From: an uncultured Cellvibrionales bacterium | GTDB taxonomy: Bacteria; Pseudomonadota; Gammaproteobacteria; Pseudomonadales; Cellvibrionaceae | Assembly (NCBI GenBank): GCA_913020115.1 | Contig: CAJWBQ010000040.1 | Coordinates: 1-37,956, forward strand | Length of the DNA: 37,956 nt | Reading direction: 5' to 3' | Part shown: one piece after another, positions 32,095 through 37,956 of the stretch | Position numbering within the stretch: position 1 is the stretch's first letter | Layout of the letters: every line of letters begins with the position of its first letter | Made by a program: the position numbers and the translations under genes | The notes under the pieces: generated by a model | What the model saw: the letters and a program-made list of their open reading frames with translations, nothing else | The model's database searches: none | What the model was told of the DNA's origin: nothing

Positions 32095-32185
32095 TATATC
32101 ATTATTTCTGCGACGCATTCTAAGCTCGCCGCCGCATATAATGGGCTTAATAGATTTTGGGTATGGATAGGGCTTGCTCGAAAAA

Positions 32186-32231
32186 TGACCAAAATTGTTC
32201 TAATTCCTTCATTTTACAGTCAAAATGGTCA
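32186..32231. promoter_or_regulatory. nested inverted repeats upstream of the second receptor gene
   Basis: TGACCA (32186-32191) and TGGTCA (32226-32231) enclose a second perfect repeat, CATTTT-ACAGTC-AAAATG (32210-32227). They are 75-150 bases upstream of the putative promoter of the TonB-dependent receptor gene, where an activator might bind. Confidence 0.3.
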
Positions 32232-32304
32232 ATATTCAGGCATTTTGTGCTCAATAAGAGTGGCAAATGGCTTGAAGTATTTAATTGATAGAACTAAATA
32301 TTAA

Positions 32305-32334
32305 TTGTAATAATTCCATTAAGGGTATTATAAT
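32305..32334 (+). promoter_or_regulatory. sigma-70-like promoter of the second receptor gene
   Basis: TTGTAA (32305-32310) and a perfect TATAAT (32329-32334) are separated by 18 bp in AT-rich DNA, giving a leader of about 97 bases before the receptor ATG. Confidence 0.5.
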
Positions 32335-32437
32335 GCATTCAAAGGATTTGTCGGTCATTGCTGATCAGCTGTTTTGTCGGCCGCTTCACGAAAAATAATG
32401 GTTTCAAATAAATGATCTTGAGTTTGGGAGAGTGCAA

Positions 32438-34732
32438 ATGAAAAACGAAAGCAAATTGGCCTTCAAACCTTTGACGCTGGCAATTGCAGCGGTGTTGGCG
32501 AGTGGTGTGGTTCAGTCTCAGTCTGATGAGGGGTGGATGGCGCTTGAGGAAATTGTGATTACTGCTCAGCGTCGCGAGCAATCCTTACAAGATGTCCCCA
32601 TCAGTGTTACAGCGTTTTCTGCTGAAGCTATCGAGCGAAGTGGAATTAGCGAGGCTCGTGATTATTTATCGGTCGCGCCGAATGTTGGGTTTAGTGATGA
32701 TGGGGGCTCGGGTAGTCGCAGCGTCAACATCAGTATTCGCGGTGTCAGTAATGTGGGGCTTGGCGAGGTTAGTACGGCAAGTTCTATCGGTTTTTATATT
32801 GATGAGTTAAATGTGGGGAGTGTGTCTAATGGCACTATCAATCCGCAGCTTCAGGATATGCAGCGCATCGAGGTTTTGCGCGGTCCTCAAGGCACATATT
32901 TTGGCCGCAATTCTTTGGGTGGGGCCCTGAATATAAGTACGAAACTCCCCGATCAAGATTTCTATGCTGAGGCCAGTGTTAATGCGGGTGAATTTTCTAC
33001 CCGTGGCGGAGAGGGTATTGTTAATTTGCCCCTGTCTGATAAATTTATGGTGCGTGCCGTTTATGCCTATGAAGAATCGGATGGGCTAGTAGAAAATGTA
33101 TTTCCTGGCGGTAATGACCTCGGTTACGAGCATAACTCGGGTCGAATTTCTGTTCGTGCTTTACCTTCGGACCGTTTAACGATTGATTTTTCGGCGACAT
33201 TCACCGATGAAGATGAGGGCGGCGACATGAATGTGCCCACCGGTATTCTCAATCAAGATACACAGAGCATATTTGGGGCAGGTTTCGTCGCGATCAATGA
33301 GTTGGGTTTCTATTCGGGAAATAATGACAAGGTTTCTCACGACTTGCTTGAGAAAAACCAGAACGAATTTTCAATTTACAATCTGCGTATCGGCTATGAA
33401 TTTGAAGGCTTCGAGTTCCGCTCCATTACGGGTGTTATCGACAGTGAAACCAATCGTGCTTTCGATCTTGATGGCTTAAGTCTAGACACTTTACGACGCT
33501 ATAATTCTTATGAAGGCAAATCTTTCAGTCAGGAATTCCGTTTCCAGTCGACGGGCAATAATAGCGTCGATTGGACCGTTGGGCTCTTCTATGCAAGTGA
33601 TGAGATTGAACAATTTAATTCCATTCAGGCGGGTGATGATGGTTCCTACACTAATCCGATGACAGGAGAGGTGGTTGGCTTGCTGCCGCCGATTCCGGGC
33701 GGTTTTAGAATTAACGAAAATAATCGAGCTTTTGAGACCGATAGCGACGCCATTTTTGGTGAGGCGGTTTGGCATTTGTCGGATCAGTGGGACCTGACTT
33801 TGGGTGCTCGTTATACTCGGGATGATATTCACAATAGCGCATTTGGTACGGTGGCCTTCGAGGGGGCGGTGGCAGATAGCGAGGGCGGTGAATCTTTTAC
33901 CAACTTCTCACCAAAGGTGGTTTTAAAATATTCGCCCTCAGAAAATTTAAACTATTACGCTTCTGTGTCTCAGGGTTATAAGGCGGGGGGTGTTGATTTT
34001 CTTCGTTTTGGTGACATCACCAATTTCCAGCCTGAGGAGCTGACTAACTTTGAGGTGGGCTTTAAGTCAGAGTCTGAGGATGGTCGTCTGCGTTTGTCGG
34101 GCGCCGTATTCCTTTTGGATTGGAGTGACCTGCAGGTGCAGTCTAACTTTCTGGAAGACCCAACGGATATCAGTTCTGCAGTTGAGAGAACCTTGAATGC
34201 GGCTGAGGCGTCGGCGCAAGGTCTTGAGTTGGAGGTGACGGCTTTAGTTTCACAAAATTTAATAGCAGGTTTTGCGCTGGGGTATTTAGATGCTGAGTTT
34301 GATAGTTTTGATGATGCATTGATAAAGGGTAATTCAACGGTTGTAGATCTTTCTGGAAGTGCTTTGCCATTGACTCCGGATCTCACGCTGAGTGCTTCCC
34401 TTGAATACAATCTGCCCATGGGTGACTCTGGCTTTAGTGGATTTGTGCGGGGAGAGTGGAGTTATCGCAGCGAAACAGCCAGTAATCTTGAGGCCGTTGC
34501 ATCAAAGGCTGGCTTGCTTTCTTTGCCTAAGTTTCCCTATCAGCTCGAAGCGTACCATGTGGTGAATCTTCGTGTGGGGCTCGAGAGCGATAAGGTTCGC
34601 GTCAATGCCTTTATTGAGAATGCTCTGGATGAAGACTACATTACCGGCACTGGAGATGGTTTCGGTTTGGCGGGAATTAAAGTTAAGCCTCATCAGTTGG
34701 GCTACGGCCTTAAGCTAACATATATATTCTAA
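32438..34732 (+). CDS. TonB-dependent outer membrane receptor
   Basis: A protein of 764 residues from the ATG at 32438, which has GGGAG just upstream; a GTG two codons earlier is also open. It has a signal peptide with a hydrophobic core to about residue 27, then EEIVITAQRREQSLQDVP as TonB box and plug start. The plug runs to about residue 170 (ISIRGVSNVG, GFYIDELNVG, RIEVLRGPQGTYFGRNSLGG). The beta barrel ends in LKLTYIF, with the terminal Phe needed for barrel insertion. It should import an unknown substrate across the outer membrane. A promoter lies about 100 bases upstream and a strong terminator directly follows. It is not closely similar to the receptor at 5251-7635, so the two are not a recent duplication. 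Confidence 0.92.
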   Translation: MKNESKLAFKPLTLAIAAVLASGVVQSQSDEGWMALEEIVITAQRREQSLQDVPISVTAFSAEAIERSGISEARDYLSVAPNVGFSDDGGSGSRSVNISIRGVSNVGLGEVSTASSIGFYIDELNVGSVSNGTINPQLQDMQRIEVLRGPQGTYFGRNSLGGALNISTKLPDQDFYAEASVNAGEFSTRGGEGIVNLPLSDKFMVRAVYAYEESDGLVENVFPGGNDLGYEHNSGRISVRALPSDRLTIDFSATFTDEDEGGDMNVPTGILNQDTQSIFGAGFVAINELGFYSGNNDKVSHDLLEKNQNEFSIYNLRIGYEFEGFEFRSITGVIDSETNRAFDLDGLSLDTLRRYNSYEGKSFSQEFRFQSTGNNSVDWTVGLFYASDEIEQFNSIQAGDDGSYTNPMTGEVVGLLPPIPGGFRINENNRAFETDSDAIFGEAVWHLSDQWDLTLGARYTRDDIHNSAFGTVAFEGAVADSEGGESFTNFSPKVVLKYSPSENLNYYASVSQGYKAGGVDFLRFGDITNFQPEELTNFEVGFKSESEDGRLRLSGAVFLLDWSDLQVQSNFLEDPTDISSAVERTLNAAEASAQGLELEVTALVSQNLIAGFALGYLDAEFDSFDDALIKGNSTVVDLSGSALPLTPDLTLSASLEYNLPMGDSGFSGFVRGEWSYRSETASNLEAVASKAGLLSLPKFPYQLEAYHVVNLRVGLESDKVRVNAFIENALDEDYITGTGDGFGLAGIKVKPHQLGYGLKLTYIF

Positions 34733-34754
34733 TCGGTCCTTGTGGGGCTCGTTT

Positions 34755-34788
34755 GGCAGATGGTCATTTGACCATCTGCCTTTTTTTT
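34755..34788 (+). terminator. strong intrinsic terminator of the receptor gene
   Basis: GGCAGATGGTCA-TT-TGACCATCTGCC is a perfect 12-bp arm inverted repeat (34755-34780), followed by eight T (34781-34788). It is 22 bases past the receptor stop. The ribosome-binding site of the next gene begins one base after the T-run. Confidence 0.93.
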
Positions 34789-34801
34789 GGGGGAGAATAA
34801 A

Positions 34802-35626
34802 GTGGCGCTTCGCAGGGTAATGATCACCGGCTGTAGTAGTGGTTTGGGCGCAGAGTTGGTGCGCCAATATCTGCAGTTGGGGTGGGAGGTGTTTGCGGCG
34901 GTGACGAGTCTAGAGCGCGCCGGCGAAATGGCGTTGTTGGCGGGCGAGTCACATTTGTCGCTTGTAGCAATAGATGTCTGTAAGGCTGGTGATATTGAGT
35001 TGGCTCGCGATCAGATCGAAAGCTCTGGTTGTTTAGATTTGTTAATTCTCAGTGCTGGGGTGCACGAGTTTTCTCCCGTAGAGACAATGGATTTCAGATC
35101 TGCTGAGAGACTTATGGAGGTGAATTTTTTTGGGATCTTGCGCTGTGTTCAGTCCTTCGTTCCTATGCTACGCAAGCAGGGTTTTGGTCGCGTGCTGGCG
35201 GTAAGTTCTCTGTCGGCCCAGATTGGTCTGCCCTGCGATGGGGTTTACGCGGCGAGTAAGGCAGCGCTTGAGAAATTATTTGAATCTCTGCGGGCTGAAT
35301 TGAGTCACTTTGGGGTCAGTGTTTGTGTTGTGGCGCCATCAGGTTTTTCTTCGGGTCTGTTGAGTTCTTCTGGCTTGTCCGGTCTTGATGGTGCGTCGCC
35401 GTACTTTCCTTTGGTGTCGGCCATGATGGAGCGTCAGTCGGCGCCAGCCGAGGGCTCGCTGCAAAAAGTTGCGGGGGAGGTTGTTAGTTTGAGTGTTGCG
35501 GATACTGTGGGCTTTAGGGAGCCTGTTGGTGCTGGGGCAGGCGATGTACTAAGAAAAATTTATAGAATGAGTGAGTCGCAAAGGGCAGCTGCGGTGGCCG
35601 ATTGGTCGGGCACCGAGTGCTGGTAG
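34802..35626 (+). CDS. short-chain dehydrogenase/reductase
   Basis: A protein of 274 residues from the GTG at 34802, six bases after GGGGGAG. A TTG further upstream is open but overlaps the terminator and the ribosome-binding site. Cofactor motif TGCSSGLG is at 9-16, and catalytic Tyr149 and Lys153 are in VYAASKAA, with serines at 135-136. The usual NNAG is changed to LSAG (83-86). The extended C-terminal part resembles the retinol-dehydrogenase-like or 17-beta-hydroxysteroid-type SDRs, but the substrate is unknown. It lies immediately after the receptor terminator and has no obvious promoter of its own, so it is probably expressed by read-through. It is convergent with the FCD regulator, five bases apart. 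Confidence 0.87.
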   Translation: MALRRVMITGCSSGLGAELVRQYLQLGWEVFAAVTSLERAGEMALLAGESHLSLVAIDVCKAGDIELARDQIESSGCLDLLILSAGVHEFSPVETMDFRSAERLMEVNFFGILRCVQSFVPMLRKQGFGRVLAVSSLSAQIGLPCDGVYAASKAALEKLFESLRAELSHFGVSVCVVAPSGFSSGLLSSSGLSGLDGASPYFPLVSAMMERQSAPAEGSLQKVAGEVVSLSVADTVGFREPVGAGAGDVLRKIYRMSESQRAAAVADWSGTECW

Positions 35627-35631
35627 GTTTT

Positions 35632-36378
35632 TTAGGCTTCTTCTTTGAAGTGCAGGCGATTAGTTTGCAGCATTTCTTCTGTTAGCTGGTAGGCGGTCTT
35701 GGATTGTCCAGAGGCAATTGCCCAGGCAATTTTGTGGTGGCGCTCTAGGTCATCGTTGTTGATCGACTTTGACTGCTCTTTGCCGAGTTTTACGTGTGCT
35801 CGCAGATAGGTGGAGATGGCGTAGCGGAAGTGGCTTAGCACTCGGTTGTGCGAGGCTTTTAGTACGGCCGTGTGAAATCGTATGTCGGCTTCTAGGTGTT
35901 CCTGCTTGTCCGCTTCTGTATTGGCCATGTCTTCGTAGGCGGCCAATATTTCTGCAAGGTCGGCTTTTGTGGCGCGTTCGGCGGCTAGGGCGGCAGCTCT
36001 AGGTTCAATGATTTGGCGGAGCTCAATAAGGTCGAGCATGAATTCGGGTGAGGCCGTTTCCGGGTCGGCGTGCCACCTTAGTACGTCGGGGTCGAGCATG
36101 TTCCAGTCGCTCATGGGGCGAATTTTTGTACCGCTTCGAGGGGCGGTAGAGATAAGGCCTTTTCCTGAGAGTACCTTAACGGCCTCTCTTAGTGCATTTC
36201 GACCTACTCCTAGGCTGGCGGCTAGCTCCTGCTCAATGGCTAGTGTGCTGCCCTGAGGGTATGTGCCATTCGCGATGCCTTGTCCCAGAGTGTCTACGGC
36301 GGCGATCACTTGGCCTCTCGTTATTTTGGGGCGTTTAGCGCTCGTTTGGCTGTTCTCTTGAGGCATGTGGATGTCCAT
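35632..36378 (-). CDS. FCD-type GntR (FadR subfamily) transcriptional regulator
   Basis: A protein of 248 residues. The N-terminal GntR winged helix (about residues 20-85) has LAIEQELAASLGVGRNALREAVKVLSGKGLI as its core, with the wing AAPRSGT-like STAPRSGTKI. The C-terminal FCD helical domain carries the metal- and ligand-binding residues in DIRFHTAVLKASHN and the later HHKIAWAI. Such proteins usually repress catabolic genes and respond to organic acids. It is divergent from the FAD oxidoreductase gene, whose promoter region contains a TTAAT-N3-ATTAA palindrome, and convergent with the SDR. An in-frame ATG at codon 5 is an alternative start. The ligand is unknown. Confidence 0.9.
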   Translation of the reverse strand: MDIHMPQENSQTSAKRPKITRGQVIAAVDTLGQGIANGTYPQGSTLAIEQELAASLGVGRNALREAVKVLSGKGLISTAPRSGTKIRPMSDWNMLDPDVLRWHADPETASPEFMLDLIELRQIIEPRAAALAAERATKADLAEILAAYEDMANTEADKQEHLEADIRFHTAVLKASHNRVLSHFRYAISTYLRAHVKLGKEQSKSINNDDLERHHKIAWAIASGQSKTAYQLTEEMLQTNRLHFKEEA

Positions 36379-36610
36379 TTCGTGTGTTTGTTTGAGTGCT
36401 AAGTCTACATTGAAGCGATTTCACTTTCCAATTTCATTTCATTAATAGGGTTAATGGGTGTATTAATTACCCTTGTCGGTCTAATTTAAAGGGCGTTAAT
36501 TTCTCTGGGTTTTAATGTTTCCGTGTTGTATTTAGTTGATTTATAAGGATTTTATTGAAAGTTTTTTGTTGTTTGTCTTAGTTTTTAAGTGGCTTTATAT
36601 TTTCTTTGTG

Positions 36611-36637
36611 TTTACATTTAATGTGATTAATGATAAT
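36611..36637 (+). promoter_or_regulatory. promoter with palindrome before the FAD oxidoreductase gene
   Basis: TTTACA (36611-36616) and GATAAT (36632-36637), spaced 15 bp, lie in a very AT-rich gap. The palindrome TTAAT-GTG-ATTAA (36618-36630) fills the spacer, the classic place for a repressor site. The rest of the 322-base gap (36379-36700) is AT-rich sequence with no gene that I can see. Confidence 0.4.
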
Positions 36638-36700
36638 TTTATTTCATTGAATATGTGCCGAAGATGACGCGGCGGATGAGTGAGTAGAGGAATTAATTGA

Positions 36701-37956
36701 ATGTCTGATTACGATATTATTATTGCTGGTGGCGGTCACAACGGTTTGATCTGCGCATCTCTGTTGGTAAAGAACGGCTTGAAAGTGTTGGTGCTGGAGC
36801 GCAATGAGTGGGCCGGTGGCGGCGTGTTAACGCGGGAGCTGACGCTTCCTGGTTACAAGCACGACCCCTTCGGTTCGTCACACGTCTGGATTCATTTGAA
36901 CCCAGACTTTCAGGAGTTGCGGCCAGAACTTGAAAAGCATGGCTTGAAATACATCTGGTCGGAGGACCACATTACCGGCCACCCAAATAAATATGAGGGT
37001 GATGGCATTATCGTCTACAAAGACGTCGATAAAACATGCGACACAATAGCGGCTTACTCAAAAAAAGACGCTCAGCGTTACCGTGAAATTTATGAAGAGT
37101 TTGGAGAAATTCAAGACGGCGTTGTGAAGAGTATGTTTGCGCCTCCTGCGCCCCCCAGTTACCTCTATCAAGGTTTAGAAAATAATCCTGAAGGGCTTAA
37201 GCGCTTGCGGGATTACCAGTTGAGTTCTAGGCAATTCACCCTGGAAAATTTTGAAAATGACCATGTGCGCGCCTTTATTTTGGGTTGGGCGATGGCCCCT
37301 CAAACTCTACCCGACCAATTAGGTACGGCAGCTGGTTTTTACGTGATGATTCCGAGTATTCATTATTTTGGTCAGTCCATTCCGGAAGGCGGCAGCGGTA
37401 TGTTGTCGGAGTCGATGTGCCGCTACATTGAAGCCAACGGCAGCACGATAATGACCGGCGTAACGGTCGATAAATTTATCACCGAAAAAGGCGAGTGTAA
37501 GGGCGTTAGGCTTGATGATGGTACCGAGATCTTTGCCAGTAAAGGTGTCGTGAGTGCATTGGATCCACACCAAACCTACTTAAAAGGTTTCGAGGAAAAA
37601 GAGTTGCCTGTCGGCTTTAGAGATATGGTCAGCAACTTTAAGTTTGGTGATATTACCATTGCTCGTGTTCACTACGCACTGGACGAGGCACCCGCATTTA
37701 AAGGCGGCGCCGACATGGACAAAACGGCGTTTCAGCGGATCTTTGGCTCCATGAACGACATTGATAAGCAGTATCGTGAAATAGCGGCAGGGCAAGCGCC
37801 AAGTGACCCATTTTTATGGACCGCAGCTTGGACTCAAATGGACCCGAGCCGAGCACCAGAGGGTAAGCACACCTTAATTATGGATACCTTCGTACCAGTT
37901 GATTTAGCCAATGGCGCAAACTGGGAGGAGATCGGTGCAGATTATTGTCGTAACAC
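36701..37956 (+). CDS. FAD-dependent oxidoreductase, phytoene-desaturase-like (3' end outside window)
   Basis: An open frame of 418 codons runs off the right edge of the window without a stop, so this is a partial gene. It begins MSDYDIIIAGGGHNGLICAS, with the dinucleotide-binding GGGHNG motif at residues 10-15 and the acidic VLER at the end of the second strand. GGGVLTRELTLPGYKHDP follows, the pattern of the phytoene desaturase/amine-oxidase-like flavoprotein group. IPEGGSGMLSESMCRYIEANG near residue 230 is the usual second family segment, shown in part. GAGG lies ten bases upstream. The substrate is unknown; with a neighbouring SDR, receptor and FCD regulator a small lipid- or terpenoid-modifying set is possible. 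No carotenoid genes are visible, so a pigment role should not be assumed. Confidence 0.85.
   Translation, partial: MSDYDIIIAGGGHNGLICASLLVKNGLKVLVLERNEWAGGGVLTRELTLPGYKHDPFGSSHVWIHLNPDFQELRPELEKHGLKYIWSEDHITGHPNKYEGDGIIVYKDVDKTCDTIAAYSKKDAQRYREIYEEFGEIQDGVVKSMFAPPAPPSYLYQGLENNPEGLKRLRDYQLSSRQFTLENFENDHVRAFILGWAMAPQTLPDQLGTAAGFYVMIPSIHYFGQSIPEGGSGMLSESMCRYIEANGSTIMTGVTVDKFITEKGECKGVRLDDGTEIFASKGVVSALDPHQTYLKGFEEKELPVGFRDMVSNFKFGDITIARVHYALDEAPAFKGGADMDKTAFQRIFGSMNDIDKQYREIAAGQAPSDPFLWTAAWTQMDPSRAPEGKHTLIMDTFVPVDLANGANWEEIGADYCRN

Noticed and set aside
31844..32123. Repeat-rich open frames on both strands across the minisatellite (PHPDLY-type and CGYRSG-type peptides)
   Set aside because: The openness follows from the 18-bp period being a multiple of three; there is no start signal or homologous context.
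5251..34732. The two TonB-dependent receptors as a recent duplication
   Set aside because: They share only family-wide motifs; lengths, signal peptides and barrel sequences differ clearly.

Overview
The window looks like chromosome from a Gram-negative, probably marine, gammaproteobacterium. Supporting signs are two large TonB-dependent receptors of the kind common in Cellvibrionales and sphingomonads, a GTP-type PEP carboxykinase, many single-copy regulators, and roughly balanced base composition. I see no rRNA, tRNA, CRISPR array, transposase or phage gene. The taxonomic guess (Spongiibacteraceae/Halieaceae-like) is inference only.

Layout. Positions 1-5134 hold an MFS permease, a TetR regulator, a 2-oxoglutarate/Fe(II) oxygenase with a GcvA-like LysR gene, and a second TetR gene. 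Positions 5251-8715 hold a TonB-dependent receptor divergent from a LysR regulator, with a T-N11-A palindrome between them. Positions 8742-13192 hold an acyl-CoA ligase, a GlxA-type AraC regulator and an AidB-type acyl-CoA dehydrogenase. Positions 13507-15360 are pckG.

The centrepiece is 15428-30499. A MarR gene (iacR-like) is divergent from a tightly packed 18-gene run. Its first eight genes are in the order iacH-A-B-I-C-D-E-F, the published order of the indole-3-acetate (auxin) catabolic cluster. The next eight are a complete catechol meta-cleavage block in TOL/dmp order (xylT-E-G-J-Q-K-I-H) that lacks only the hydrolase xylF/dmpD. The last gene is a flavin reductase matching iacG, which would normally follow iacF directly. 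The meta-cleavage operon therefore appears to sit inside the iac operon. The inferred pathway is: IAA is hydroxylated by IacA with reduced flavin from IacG, then processed by IacC/D/E/F/H to catechol. XylE (kept active by XylT) opens the ring, XylG oxidises the semialdehyde, XylH and XylI tautomerise and decarboxylate, XylJ hydrates, XylK cleaves to pyruvate and acetaldehyde, and XylQ makes acetyl-CoA. IacG carries a C-terminal MarR-like domain, as in the reductase of Acinetobacter 4-hydroxyphenylacetate hydroxylase, so it may sense substrate. A DUF819 membrane protein with its own promoter and palindrome follows and is a candidate transporter.

The right end has an 18-bp minisatellite, a second TonB-dependent receptor ending in a textbook terminator, an SDR, a convergent FCD/GntR regulator, and the 5' part of a phytoene-desaturase-like FAD oxidoreductase that leaves the window. 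All functional statements rest on reading motifs and remembered family sequences; no database search was run.
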